Source: Bacteroidota bacterium (lineage in GTDB: Bacteria; Bacteroidota; Bacteroidia; Cytophagales; Cyclobacteriaceae). From it: a stretch of 64,000 nucleotides of DNA. The notes below the pieces were generated by a model, which worked only from the letters and a program-made list of their open reading frames with translations, did no database searches and was not told the DNA's origin. The DNA is taken from assembly GCA_023417785.1 (NCBI GenBank), contig JAEZEH010000096.1, forward strand, positions 1 to 64,000, in the 5' to 3' direction. Of this stretch, positions 9,739-20,000 are shown one piece after another (within the stretch, counting starts at the first letter, position 1; each line of letters opens with the position of its first letter). Made by a program: the position numbers and the translations under genes.

Positions 9739-10264
9739 AAGGTCATCTTTGTTTTTTGGTAGGATAAATTTTAGAAAAAGGAATCGCCATGCGTAATTTT
9801 TTCACGTGAATGTGACTTTTTCGCCTCCCTTCGCATGCCAATTCTCAGAACGGTTTTACAAGAAAAAAAACATTCATTTCAAACGTTTTCAGGGGAATTT
9901 TTAGGGTTTGGTTCGCGAGTTTTACCGAAAAAAAACAAGCCCCGAAAAAGAGTCTGTTTCAGGCACATGCACGGGGTGAAGGTGGGTAAGTTTTTCGGCA
10001 GATACGGATCATTCCGCACCCTTGTCCATCAGGGCAGTTGATATTATTTCCGGACCAGGTTGCTTGCCTTCGTGCATTCTGCCTTCGCTCTGGATTCGGT
10101 CTGTCTCCACTCTTTGTCCAGTCTTCTGTCCAACATCGGTCTGTCTCGGATCACTGCGCTTTGGCCTGGGACTGCCGATTACAATCGGTCCAATGGGAAA
10201 GCTGGGGAGAACTGCTGACGGGTGGCGGGTCGGAGAGAATTTGAACGATTTTACGGATGGCGGG
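9739..10264. other. 526-bp intergenic region upstream of the SusC gene
   Basis: No convincing reading frame or RNA gene is visible on either strand. The first 200 bp upstream of SusC are A/T-rich with A- and T-runs, which fits a promoter region, but no clear TTTG / TAnnTTTG pair was found on the minus strand. A 6-bp inverted repeat CCGATT-AC-AATCGG lies at about 10175-10188, after the 7TM gene, without a T-run. Regulator binding sites would be expected here. Confidence 0.4.
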
Positions 10265-12178
10265 TTATTCGGCTGGCACTTCCCGCGTGGTACGGGAGGC
10301 GCGAACCGGCTTGCGAACATCTTCCTGAATAAGAATCACTTCCTCCCATCGGGACGCCACAGGCTTACGGCCACCTTTTTCCAACTCCTGAACCCGCTCC
10401 ATAACCTTCTGCCTGAAGCTCCAGACGGTGTTCACCCTAAGGTCCAGTTTTTGTGCCAGGGCTTCCAACGTGCTGTCGTGTCTGCCGGCTACAATCAAGT
10501 AAGCGAGGTAGAACGCCTTTTCGATGGGAAATTTGATGCTGTGAAAAATGGTATAGGCCGTGATAGACTCGTTATAACCACACTTCGTGCACCGGCGGGC
10601 AAATTTCCTGGTGCCGTCAAAATACTTCTCGTTCGCGCATTTCCGGCAGCGGTAGCCTTTATCCCACTTCAGGTTATCAAGAGAACGATAACAGGCCAGC
10701 TTGTCAGGGTAGATAGTCTGAAACTGGCCAAAATCCATGGTTTTTTCCATCAACCGTTCATTCAGCACCTCTTTAATACTGTTTTTCAGTTTCCAGTTGT
10801 CGAGATCAAGGATTGAGTTAATTTGATTGATCTCTCGCGCCTGCTGTTCCAGTTTGCGGTTGATTTCCTCTAACTGATGATTTTTTTCGTTCAGCTGTAC
10901 TGTCCGCTCTTCAACCTTTTGCTCAAGCTCACGGTTGACTTTGTCCTTCAGCTGATTGTTAATCTCATGTTGTTTAATGATACGCTTGAGGGCCCGGTCA
11001 CGCATGGCTTTGAGAATCCGGATACGGTCACCAAGTGCAAAGGTGAGCAGGAGCATTTCCAGCACGAAGCTGATGTGAAGCGAATAATGGAGCAGAGTTG
11101 TAAATTGCAGAACGTCCAGAAAAACCAGTGTTCGGAGGAAAAAGCCCGCGAACAATACACCATAAGCAGTAACGAAGAAGCGCGCCGGCCGGTAACCCCT
11201 TCTCCAAACCGTAATACCGGTTATGAAGATCAATGACAGGGGGATGATATCCATTGCGCGATATGGAAGGTGCTGAGGGAAGAAGATAAGCGCGGTTAAA
11301 AACCAGCCTGTTCGCAACACAATCAAAATCACAAACAGCCGGTCGAGCGACGGCGTAATGGTTCGTGTTCTTAAGAACCGTCGCGTGAAAATCAACGACC
11401 AGATGATAACACTATACAGCGAGATACCCACGGCATAATCATTCCACGCGGGTTGATTGGACCAGAGGAACTGAAATCCAATTCCATCCAGACTAACGGC
11501 GTACGCCGCCACACTGATCAGATATATAATATAGTATATGTTCTTCCGTTCCCGGATGGCAAGAAACACCAGGAAGTTGTAGACGATGATAATAAGGATC
11601 ATCCCGTAAAAGATCCCGAAAAGGAAATACTCGTTCAGCGCATAGTAGACAAACCAGTTGGTGGAGCGCAGGCCAATACGCAGATCAGCAAAATCATGGG
11701 ACGAAACCCTGAAATAGTAGTACATCACCGAATCGGTGGTCATCGAAAGCGGAATGACGAAGTTCTTATGAGGGATGAGACGTTGGTCAAACGAAATCTT
11801 GTCACCCATTATCACCTTTCTGTAGGAACCATCGGCTTGCGGGATGTACGCTTCAAGGTTGTCAATCGTCTGGTCGTAAAATTCCAGCAACCAAAGTTTT
11901 TCTGATTTCGGATTATGATGAATCGGGAGCCGTATCCAGTATGAAGCATTGATACGGAAATCCTTATTTTGATAGGAGGGGTGAGACTTATAGCGGTTGG
12001 AGAACTCTTTCGACGAGATCTCGTGAAACGAAAGCGAATTGGTCGAATCAAGGTAGAACGGGATTTCGTATGGCATCAGGTTCCGTTCATTCACGTCGTC
12101 CTGAAACTCGATAACAGATTGACCGTACCCGCCGGGGCAGCATAACAGAGCCAGTATGAATAAAGAGTATGCTTTCAT
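10265..12178 (-). CDS. 7TM-DISM receptor fused to an IS1595-transposase-type zinc-ribbon domain
   Basis: The 637-residue protein has a signal peptide (about 1-20), an extracellular 7TMR-DISMED2-like domain (about 25-165; ASYWIRLPIHHNPKSEKLWL, ISFDQRLIPHKNFVIPLSM), seven predicted transmembrane helices (about 175-385) and a long coiled coil (about 390-470, EQKVEERTVQLNEKNHQLEE). Where most 7TM-DISM proteins carry a kinase or cyclase, the C-terminus has a zinc ribbon with Cys511, Cys514, Cys530 and Cys533 (CRKC, CTKC). Next comes TIFHSIKFPIEKAFYLAYLI and a helical segment to about 600, matching the region that precedes the DDE nuclease in IS1595/ISXO2 transposases. No DDE domain follows. It probably senses an extracellular ligand and binds nucleic acid from the membrane. 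The adjacent sugar-uptake locus is an obvious target, but that is inference. Confidence 0.85.
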   Translation of the reverse strand: MKAYSLFILALLCCPGGYGQSVIEFQDDVNERNLMPYEIPFYLDSTNSLSFHEISSKEFSNRYKSHPSYQNKDFRINASYWIRLPIHHNPKSEKLWLLEFYDQTIDNLEAYIPQADGSYRKVIMGDKISFDQRLIPHKNFVIPLSMTTDSVMYYYFRVSSHDFADLRIGLRSTNWFVYYALNEYFLFGIFYGMILIIIVYNFLVFLAIRERKNIYYIIYLISVAAYAVSLDGIGFQFLWSNQPAWNDYAVGISLYSVIIWSLIFTRRFLRTRTITPSLDRLFVILIVLRTGWFLTALIFFPQHLPYRAMDIIPLSLIFITGITVWRRGYRPARFFVTAYGVLFAGFFLRTLVFLDVLQFTTLLHYSLHISFVLEMLLLTFALGDRIRILKAMRDRALKRIIKQHEINNQLKDKVNRELEQKVEERTVQLNEKNHQLEEINRKLEQQAREINQINSILDLDNWKLKNSIKEVLNERLMEKTMDFGQFQTIYPDKLACYRSLDNLKWDKGYRCRKCANEKYFDGTRKFARRCTKCGYNESITAYTIFHSIKFPIEKAFYLAYLIVAGRHDSTLEALAQKLDLRVNTVWSFRQKVMERVQELEKGGRKPVASRWEEVILIQEDVRKPVRASRTTREVPAE

Positions 12179-12203
12179 TCGCGCTGCGCGATACGGTAAG
12201 AAG

Positions 12204-12234
12204 CGAAATTATCAATTATCGGTTAGCGAACCAA
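12204..12234 (-). promoter_or_regulatory. Possible Bacteroidota promoter of the 7TM-DISM gene
   Basis: On the minus strand TTGG (12231-12234) is followed after 19 nt by TAATTTCG (12204-12211), close to the TTTG / TAnnTTTG consensus. The implied start is about 20 nt before the ATG at 12178. Two mismatches make this tentative. Confidence 0.25.
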
Positions 12235-12247
12235 CGATGGTGTCGTG

Positions 12248-13222
12248 TCATTCCGGTTCTGACACGTGGCCCCGCGCCGGAAACAGGCGCTTCTTCAACG
12301 AATCAAGCTCCTGGCGCCGGGCCATAATTTCTGTTTCGTCTGGCTGGTAATCTATCAGAAATTTCAGGTCGGGCTGCCCCGCATCGACCCAGGCGGTATA
12401 CCAGAAACTTCCAATCATATGAACAGCGGCCTTCATCCGGCGTTCGACCATTCCACGCAGGATTTTGTGATATGCCTTCGAGTACGCCCTGGAGTAAACT
12501 TTTACGGTTTGTCGACCCCTGGTTTCAAAGGCATATTTGCGATCGCCGAATCGTTGAGACAAATATTTTTCCTCCAATAAAACGGAGTCCTTGAGCAGGT
12601 GTGATTCCAGAACCGCGTTCCATATCGCCAATTGAGGATCTTTCAGATACACGGCCCGCCCCACGAGGAAATCGTAATCTTCCGAAAACAATTCCACAAG
12701 TCTGGATTCCCAAAACCCATGTATCCCCTCCTGTCCTGTTAACTGGCCATTATAGTTTTTTGTTGTATGGAGCGGAACGTGAGCGTCGCCGATGTAGTGC
12801 CCCAGTTCGGCCGACACGCGTAGAATCCGGGCGGGATCCTGGACCATAAATGCATCCCTTAGCCGGTGATACATACGGTACACGTGCCAGGGTACAATAC
12901 CATAAGCTTTTAACGTATCTTCGGAATATCGCGCTACCGCCCGCGTCCATGAACGTGGCATTGTATACAGGGCACTGTCGCCGTAGTGATCCAGATCGAT
13001 ATAATGTCGGGCCGCTTCATCAACAACGGAATACCGGCGCCGGTCGGGATTGACCGAAGCTTCCGTTATATACGAAATGTTCTTCTTGTAAAATCCGACC
13101 ATTTCCGGCGGAAGGGTAAACACGGCGAGGCGATTGATTTTTTTGTGTCCATAGAAGCCCCAGGAAGAGAGCGTAATACAAAGGAGGATTGCTCCTAAGC
13201 GGAGGAAACGTTTTTCTTTCAT
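12248..13222 (-). CDS. S1/P1 nuclease / zinc-dependent phospholipase C fold protein, secreted
   Basis: The 324-residue protein has a signal peptide of about 20 residues, so the mature chain would begin at or near Trp21 of WGFYGHKKIN. In the S1/P1 and zinc PLC family the mature N-terminal Trp and following His residues bind the trinuclear zinc site. Other ligand motifs are HYIDLDHY, the core LGHYIGDAHVPLHTTKNY, and HGFWESRLVE. The likely activity is cleavage of nucleic acids or phospholipids in the periplasm or outside the cell; the sequence does not decide between them. It lies between the 7TM-DISM gene and the cytochrome cluster on the same strand, with short gaps (69 and 55 bp), but no functional link is evident. 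Confidence 0.82.
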   Translation of the reverse strand: MKEKRFLRLGAILLCITLSSWGFYGHKKINRLAVFTLPPEMVGFYKKNISYITEASVNPDRRRYSVVDEAARHYIDLDHYGDSALYTMPRSWTRAVARYSEDTLKAYGIVPWHVYRMYHRLRDAFMVQDPARILRVSAELGHYIGDAHVPLHTTKNYNGQLTGQEGIHGFWESRLVELFSEDYDFLVGRAVYLKDPQLAIWNAVLESHLLKDSVLLEEKYLSQRFGDRKYAFETRGRQTVKVYSRAYSKAYHKILRGMVERRMKAAVHMIGSFWYTAWVDAGQPDLKFLIDYQPDETEIMARRQELDSLKKRLFPARGHVSEPE

Positions 13223-13277
13223 TTCATTTCTGGCTAACGGTGAAAAATATTACCCTTAAGGTAACCAATTGCCGGAC

Positions 13278-14690
13278 TTACTGCAAATGCGATTCACCTG
13301 CGTTGACTAACGTATTCGGCAACGCTGACCTAAGATGGTCGACGCCCCTTGTTGAAATATTACTCTTCCAGAGGTAAAGCGTCTTAAGAGAAGTCATTTT
13401 TTCAAGCACAGAAACAGCGTCATCCGAAACTTCCGTACCGACCAGATTCAGGTTTCTCAGCCCCGACAGGTTGTGAATTTGCGATAAGCCCTCGTCCGAA
13501 ACAGCCGTATTGGCAATATTGAGCCGCAAAAGGTTAGACATCCTGCCAATAGCCGTCATCCCAAAGTTGGTTATCTTTGTGTCCGATGCGTTGAGCCAAA
13601 GAATGTGTTCTCGTATTGGCAGGAGCATTTCCATTCCTGCGTCAGTCAAGCCTGGAATGTTTACGCAATTTACAGAAACGAATGGCCGGTCTTGAATGAC
13701 TCGGGATACCACAAAGCCAGATTCTTCCAATGACTCAATAAGGTTGACGGGGATTTCTTGTAATGCGATGTCGGGAAGCGGATCCGGATCGGAGGCTTCC
13801 GCCTCATTTTGATCTTCCTCATACCATGAGGCCATCGCGGTTTGAATTTTTTCACTATCTCGAACGTCGCCTAGCCTGAGCGTTGCTGATGCGCGAGCCT
13901 CGCTGATCCACCAATAAAGTATGTCAGTCTCTGCTTTCGAAAGCTGCGGCTTGCCCTTCGGCGGCATGTGTTTCCTGTCGTCTTCCGGGAGTATAATCCG
14001 CTTATAGAGTTGACTTGTCATAGGCGAACCGGGTACCAGTGTTTCACCGCTCTTGCCTCCCGCCAGCATCTCCTCATAATCCGCCAGGTTCAGTTTGCCC
14101 TTGCGTTTTCCGGCATGGTGACACTTTATGCATTTGTCATATAAAATCGGATAAACTACATCATCGTAAATGATGGCGTCCTCAGTACTCGCGATTGCAC
14201 GACGTTCCAGCGGTGGCAGTTGTTCCTCGTCAGCTGGCAAGCCAAAGATCGTCGCGAGGGGCTCGGTAAGGTAGTCGTCTCCATGCGTGAGTGACCCGCC
14301 ATAATGACCGGTTATCATAATCAGAATCATCATCGCGCCCGGGACGATTGCTCTCAGTATCTTATTCGCACCAGTCCGCGAACGAACCCAATAGCCTGCA
14401 GCTGAAATGACGGCGACCGAAATCCCGAGCCATTGATGCGTGACCAGCAGGGAATCATCATAACCGCCTTCATCCGACAGTAAGAGACCCGTTACGCAGG
14501 CAATGACGGCAAACGCACAACCCGTTAACCAGATCAACGGCAGCATCGACGCAAGATAACGGAAGCGTCTATGTATCGTAAGCATTTCAAAGAGACCGGC
14601 GAGAAACAAGATCCCGACAGGTAAGTGCACTACCACCGGATGGAGTCTTCCGGTCAGCACCAGCCATTCATCGATACCTGTGTCATTCAT
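13278..14690 (-). CDS. Membrane protein: DUF2231-like TM domain, planctomycete-type cytochrome c motif, leucine-rich repeats
   Basis: This 470-residue protein has three parts. Residues 10-130 hold four membrane helices with conserved His (HPVVVHLPVGILF, THQWLG, GHYGGSLTHG), resembling DUF2231, which suggests b-type haem binding. Residues of about 170-275 are a PSCyt1-like domain with one haem c site, CIKCHH (Cys187, Cys190, His191), followed by GKLNLADYEEMLAGG and ILPEDDRKHMPPKGKP. Residues of about 330-470 contain leucine-rich repeats (LLRLNIANTAVSDEGLSQI, LRNLNLVGTEVSDDAVSVL). It begins one base after the stop of the TIM-barrel gene, so it ends a four-gene operon. The likely role is electron transfer at the inner membrane for the oxidative cluster upstream; the LRR part may bind a partner. 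Confidence 0.82.
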   Translation of the reverse strand: MNDTGIDEWLVLTGRLHPVVVHLPVGILFLAGLFEMLTIHRRFRYLASMLPLIWLTGCAFAVIACVTGLLLSDEGGYDDSLLVTHQWLGISVAVISAAGYWVRSRTGANKILRAIVPGAMMILIMITGHYGGSLTHGDDYLTEPLATIFGLPADEEQLPPLERRAIASTEDAIIYDDVVYPILYDKCIKCHHAGKRKGKLNLADYEEMLAGGKSGETLVPGSPMTSQLYKRIILPEDDRKHMPPKGKPQLSKAETDILYWWISEARASATLRLGDVRDSEKIQTAMASWYEEDQNEAEASDPDPLPDIALQEIPVNLIESLEESGFVVSRVIQDRPFVSVNCVNIPGLTDAGMEMLLPIREHILWLNASDTKITNFGMTAIGRMSNLLRLNIANTAVSDEGLSQIHNLSGLRNLNLVGTEVSDDAVSVLEKMTSLKTLYLWKSNISTRGVDHLRSALPNTLVNAGESHLQ

Positions 14691-14691
14691 T

Positions 14692-15597
14692 TCACTTCAT
14701 TTTGTATCGCTCCTTCAGCGTCCGCAGCATGTGAACGTTGATATCCCACTGATCGGCTACCGGTTGTTGCGTGTAGGGAAGTACGGGGAGGTATCCTGCG
14801 GGACCAAATTCCGTGGTAATCGTCAACGGTGTCCCGGATTTCTGAAGCCGATCGAATACGTTATCCCACCATGCCAGGTGAAAATCGACGGCGTCTTTCC
14901 ACTCCGGCGCGCGCGGATCATTTACCTGTGGGCCTTCAGGATGACCAACTCTCGAGTGAATGTGTACGGTTCTGCTCAGGGCAAGGTCCACATCACCGGC
15001 CTGATCCTGCAGAAACGATTCGTGGACGTTACACCAGTGGGAAATGTCTAAGGTCAGTTTCAGGTTCGGATGGCGCTCAAGGAAATCGCGGGAGATATTG
15101 GCAGCGAACAATGCTTTCCCGCGATGCGTTTCGTGAACTACATTTATTCCCGATGCTTTGGAAAACTCTTCAGCGATCTCAAAAAGCTGTGAGTTTTTCT
15201 CTATGTCAAAGAAATCTTTTCCGGTTTGCGAGTTTATAAAAACAGGTTTCAGTTTCGCCAGGGCCTGAAGGTGCTTTTTAAAGTTGGTGGCGTGTATATC
15301 AAAATCCTTCTCGAAGGATTGGTAATACTGTCCTATAATTTCCAGGTTGTACTTGTGAGTTGCTGCAAGGAGTTCAGCCTGTTCAGGAACCTCGAAAGAT
15401 GATACCGGGGTTTCAATGCCGTCGTAACCAGCTTCCTTAACACGCTTACAAAAGGAATCCCATCCGTCGCTGGCGTCCCAGCGTGGGCAATAAAATTTAA
15501 CCTGCATGATATCCGTAACTGTTGTCGTTGATTTTTCGATTACGTAAACCACGGGGATCAATCCCAGTGTACTCGTTAAAAAGGTTCTTCTTTCCAT
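14692..15597 (-). CDS. Xylose isomerase-like TIM-barrel protein (sugar phosphate isomerase/epimerase family), exported
   Basis: This 301-residue protein starts MERRTFLTSTLGLIPVVYV, a Tat-type twin-arginine signal, followed by a TIM barrel. Features include GWDSFCKRVKEAGYDGIETP, INSQTGKDFFDIEKNSQLFE, VVHETHRGKALF (metal-ligand Glu/His) and LKLTLDISHWCNVHE, then VHIHSRVGHPEGPQVNDPR and ITTEFGP. These are the usual metal-binding strands of AP endonuclease 2 / xylose isomerase-like proteins. The start is two bases after the DUF1501 stop, so it belongs to the cytochrome/DUF1501 operon. It probably isomerises or epimerises a (possibly oxidised) sugar in the periplasm; the substrate is unknown. Confidence 0.85.
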   Translation of the reverse strand: MERRTFLTSTLGLIPVVYVIEKSTTTVTDIMQVKFYCPRWDASDGWDSFCKRVKEAGYDGIETPVSSFEVPEQAELLAATHKYNLEIIGQYYQSFEKDFDIHATNFKKHLQALAKLKPVFINSQTGKDFFDIEKNSQLFEIAEEFSKASGINVVHETHRGKALFAANISRDFLERHPNLKLTLDISHWCNVHESFLQDQAGDVDLALSRTVHIHSRVGHPEGPQVNDPRAPEWKDAVDFHLAWWDNVFDRLQKSGTPLTITTEFGPAGYLPVLPYTQQPVADQWDINVHMLRTLKERYKMK

Positions 15598-15599
15598 TA

Positions 15600-17054
15600 C
15601 TAAGTTAGTATGGGGTGAACCACTTCCCCAGCCACGTCGGTGAGCCGGTATCTGCGTCCCTGAAATTTGAAAGTGAGCTGCTCGTGATCAATCCCCAGGA
15701 GATGAAGAATCGTAGCCTGAAGATCATGAACATGAACCGGGTCCTTTACAATGTTGTAGCTAAACTCATCGGTTTCTCCGTAAACAAGACCTTTCCTGAT
15801 TCCGCCCCCTGCGAGGTAGACTGTAAAACATCTCGGATGATGGTCGCGTCCGTAGTTCGTGCGCGTCAGTTTTCCCTGGGAATAATTTGTCCGGCCAAAC
15901 TCGCCGCCCCAGATTACCAGCGTATCGTCCAGCAGACCTCGTTGTTTCAAATCCCTGATCAAGGCCACTGATGGTTGATCTACGCTCTTCGCCATAATGC
16001 GAATATCATTCGGGAGGTTACCGTGCTGGTCCCAGCCCTGATGATAGAGTTGAATGAAACGCACATCCTTCTCGGCCAGTTTTCGTGCGAGCAAACAGTT
16101 TGCTGCAAATGTTCCGGGTATTCGGCTTTCGGGGCCGTACATATCAAAGATGTAGTCAGGTTCTTTTGAAATATCCAGTGTAGTTGGTACGGAAGCCTGC
16201 ATTCGGTAGGCCATTTCATATTGCTGCATCCGGTTATTGACTTCTGGATCAAGAACCTTCTTGTATTGTTCCTCATTCAATCTGGTCAACGCGTCAAGCA
16301 TGTTTCGGCGTGAGTGTTGGCCCATACCCGGGGGGTTGTTCAGATAAAATATAGGATCCGGCCCTGACCGGAATACCACTCCCTGATGGGTAGACGGAAT
16401 AAAACCATTACTCCAGAGCTTCGCATAGAGCGGTTGATCTCCTTCGCGCGCGCGCGACAGGAGCACAACGAAAGCGGGAAGATTCTTGTTTTCTGATCCG
16501 AGTCCATAGCTGACCCACGAACCCATCGAAGGCCGCCCCGCGATTTGGTTGCCGGTCTGGATGAACGTCACGGCCGGATCATGGTTGATGTGTTCCGTAT
16601 GCATGGAGCGGATAAAACACACATCGTCTACGATCCGGGTATGATGAGGAAGCAACTCACTGACCCACGCCCGTGATTTGCCATACTGATTGAACTTATA
16701 AACCGACGCCGCCAGCGGAAACGACCTTTGACCGGATGACATGCCTGTCAGTCGCTGGCCATTCCGGACCGATTCGGGCAACTCCTGACCCCACATTTCC
16801 TCAAGCTTTGGTTTGTAGTCAAAGGTTTCCAGTTGTGATGGCGCACCGCTCTGGAAAAGGTAGATCACGCGCTTGACCCTGGGTACAATCGGTGAACGCG
16901 ATTTGGAAGAACCTTCGTTCAAAAACGCTGCAACGGCATTCGATGGCAGCAACGTAGAGAGCGCGGCCGCACCAATGCCGAGACCAGCCTGTCCCAGAAA
17001 AGTCCGTCGACTCAGTTGATCGTGTATCTGATCGTGTATCTCCGTTTTCATCAT
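15600..17054 (-). CDS. DUF1501 (alkaline-phosphatase/sulfatase-like fold) Tat-exported protein
   Basis: The 484-residue protein carries a Tat signal near residues 13-40 (LSRRTFLGQAGLGIGAAAL). The rest matches DUF1501: RVKRVIYLFQSGAPSQLETF near the N-terminus, MHTEHINHDPAVTFIQTG, LYHQGWDQHGNLPNDIR, LVIWGGEFGRTNYSQG, NYGRDHHPRCFTVYLAGGG and DLQATILHLLGIDHEQLTF. The family has a sulfatase/alkaline phosphatase-like fold and is almost always paired with DUF1549/DUF1553 cytochromes, as here: its ATG overlaps the stop of the upstream gene (ATGA). The reaction is unproven in the family. The duplicated phrase IHDQ-IHDQ just before the twin arginine is a small local repeat. Confidence 0.92.
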   Translation of the reverse strand: MMKTEIHDQIHDQLSRRTFLGQAGLGIGAAALSTLLPSNAVAAFLNEGSSKSRSPIVPRVKRVIYLFQSGAPSQLETFDYKPKLEEMWGQELPESVRNGQRLTGMSSGQRSFPLAASVYKFNQYGKSRAWVSELLPHHTRIVDDVCFIRSMHTEHINHDPAVTFIQTGNQIAGRPSMGSWVSYGLGSENKNLPAFVVLLSRAREGDQPLYAKLWSNGFIPSTHQGVVFRSGPDPIFYLNNPPGMGQHSRRNMLDALTRLNEEQYKKVLDPEVNNRMQQYEMAYRMQASVPTTLDISKEPDYIFDMYGPESRIPGTFAANCLLARKLAEKDVRFIQLYHQGWDQHGNLPNDIRIMAKSVDQPSVALIRDLKQRGLLDDTLVIWGGEFGRTNYSQGKLTRTNYGRDHHPRCFTVYLAGGGIRKGLVYGETDEFSYNIVKDPVHVHDLQATILHLLGIDHEQLTFKFQGRRYRLTDVAGEVVHPILT

Positions 17055-20000
17055 CTTTTTATCAGGGCCTCATCCGAGTTCATAATCGTATTTACCACTA
17101 CCGTGAAAGCCGCGACCTGAACGGGATCAAGGTCCGTGTTCACCGGATACTCCCCGTTCTTTTGAAGAAGCACTGCCTCGTCGCGGTGATCCGAAAAGTG
17201 CTTACGTTCCTTATCCAGCAACTCCATAAGTACAGCCAATTCCGTTGGCCGGGGCGGGCGTGAAGTGATGGCAAGGAAACAATCCCTGATGGCTACTTCC
17301 ACCGCCACATCGAGAGCAATGGCTTTTTCGGCGAGGACCCTCGCGGCTTCGACGAACTGCGGATCATTCATCATCACCAATGCCTGCAACGGTGTCGCTG
17401 TACGCTGCCGCCGCACCGTGCAGAGTTGTCGGTCAGCCGCATCGAAATTCAGCATCATGGGCGGGGGCGACGACCGTTTCCACACCGTGTACATGCTTCG
17501 GCGATAAAGGCTGTCACCGTGTTGTTGCTTATAATTGACTGCGTTTCGTGTCGCCAACGCTTCCCATAGCCCTTTTGGCTGATAGGGGTAAACGCTAGGG
17601 CCCCCGATTTTCCGGGAGAGCAATCCGCTCGCAGTCAGTGCCAGGTCGCGAACCTGTTCTGCGGAGTATGCGTGGGCCGGCCCGCGGGCAAGCCATCTGT
17701 TTTCAGGGTCATTCTCGCGCGCATCGGAGTTAGCGACCGATGACTGACGATAAGTCGCAGACATTACGATTCGTTTCAGGAAAGCCTTCGTATTCCATCC
17801 ATCCTGACGAAACTGAACTGCAAGCCAGTCGAGCAGTTCGGGATGCGTGGGGAGCTCACCCTGATTACCAAAGTCTTCCTGGGTTTTTACGATTCCGTTT
17901 CCAAAGAAATGCAGCCAGAACCGGTTAACCATTACACGGGAAAACAAGGGATTGTCGCGATGAAGGAGCCATCGGGCGAGACCCAGACGGTTTCGCGGAA
18001 AGCCTTCGGGTAGACGGCCCAGTTTCACCGGCGTTTCAGCGGTCACTTCTTCCATCGGTGAGTCGTAAACACCACGGTCGAGCACAAAGGTCTTGCGCTT
18101 CTGATCTTCGGGAAGTTCGTCCATCACCATAACCTCCTCGACCGGGGTGACGGCCTTTGTTTCATCGAACCGAAGTGCGGCAAGTGCTTCCGTCCGTCTT
18201 TTGAAAGCGCTGTCATAATTCAGCACATAGAACTCAAACAAGCGTTCATCGCCAGGGCGTGCTGTCACTGCATCATCATGCTGGTAGATGGACGAAATCT
18301 CCAGCGCGGAAAGTCTGCGTTTGTAAATACGAAACTCATCCATTTGAATGTCCTTGATGGTGGTGAGGAAATTCTTTCCGATCTCAAGAGGCATAAAGCT
18401 CCAGTTGTTGCCCTTGTCGTCGTGCAAAATGCTTTTCGTGAGGTTGTCCGTTAGTACGCGATCGTGGGCAGGATTCCCGTTGAGAAACAACCTGCACCCC
18501 TCAGCTTTTCCGCTTCCGTCATACGTGAAGGCGACGTGAGTCCACTCATTTACAGCAATTTTATCTGTCGTCCGAATTTCAATTCCATTCGCCGGATACA
18601 CGTACATCATCCTGAACGTGAGGGTCTGGTCGCTGTTCAACGTCAAATCGTATCCGCGATATCCTTCAAATTCCCCGTTATTCTTTGTCAGAATCGGTCC
18701 GGCTATCTGTTTTACCGGGTTGATCCAAAGCGAAATAGAAAAAGGCTGATTTCGTTCGAAATTCAATCCTTTGTAAAACCGTTCCGGCGTTGAGCCGGCC
18801 TCGCGGTCTGCATCTGATATAATGCTTAAGCCGCAATCGCCTTCAAAGTAAAGGGCGGTCCGGCCGAACTTACCGGGTACTTCCCTGGGTTTTCTATCGC
18901 GATCGCCAGACCAGTCGGTGGAAAACTCCGGTGACCCGGTGTGTTTGTAACGATCACCACTTCTGCGTTCGAAATCATGATGAATGAGCAGGTCGCGTGA
19001 GAGAATTTTTTCGTCCCGAAGTTCCCCGTCAACGGTTTTGAGGAAGCTTTTGAAGTTTTGTCGGAACAGTGGATTCTTAAAGGACACTTCTTCCTCTGCA
19101 ACAGCTATTTTTTCCCGGATGTAGTGAATGGTTTTTTCCGTCTCAGTGTCGGGTAGCATCAACGTTGGTGACGCTTCGCCGCTGTATGGCACCGCGCCTG
19201 TCTCGCGATTCTGATTGAAGAATGCATACACCGAGTAGTAATCCTGAGCGCTGATCGGGTCATATTTATGATCATGACACCGGGCACATTCCATGGTAAT
19301 TCCCAGGAATGCTTTTCCAAATGTGTTGGTCCGGTCGGCGACATATTCAGTAAGATACTCCTCGGCAACGATTCCTCCTTCCTGCGACTGTGGATGCTGA
19401 CGGTTGAACGATGTGGCAATTACCATGTCTTTCGACGGATTGGGCAGAAGGTCTCCCGCAAGCTGCCAGGTCACAAACTTGTCGAAAGGCAGGTTTTGAT
19501 TAAATGCACGAATCACCCAGTCACGGTATGGATATGCGTTCCGCATGCCGTCATCCTGATACCCGTGCGTGTCGGCGTAACGCGCAAGGTCGAGCCAGCC
19601 CACGGCGAGATGCTCGCCAAAGTGCGGCGATTGAAGTAATATATCAACTATTTTTTCATACGCCGCGTCCGACGGGTCTGTCAAAAAGTTTTCGACCTCC
19701 TGATTCGAAGGTGGGAGCCCGGTCAGATCCATATAAACGCGTCTGAGCAACACCTCGGGGTCGGCCTGTGGCGACGGCATCAGCTCTTTGTCACGCAGCT
19801 TTTTGATTACGAAATGATCTATTTCGTTCCTTACCCAACGCGTTTCTTCATCCTCCTTTATGCCCCAACGTGCGACCCAGTTTCGGCCCGCTTGAGGAAG
19901 GTCCGGTTCTTCAATACGGGTCAGGGACCAATGCTCCTTGTATTCCGCTCCCGCTTCAACCCAGCGAATCAGCAAGGCCTTTTCTTCTGCGCTTAGCGCG

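Noticed and set aside
10022..10816. 264-codon plus-strand frame
   Set aside because: It is antisense to the zinc-ribbon end of the 7TM receptor, with no domain and a composition that mirrors the real gene.
10265..12178. IS1595-type insertion sequence
   Set aside because: Only the zinc ribbon and helical part are present, in frame with a receptor. No DDE domain, terminal inverted repeats or target-site duplication was seen.
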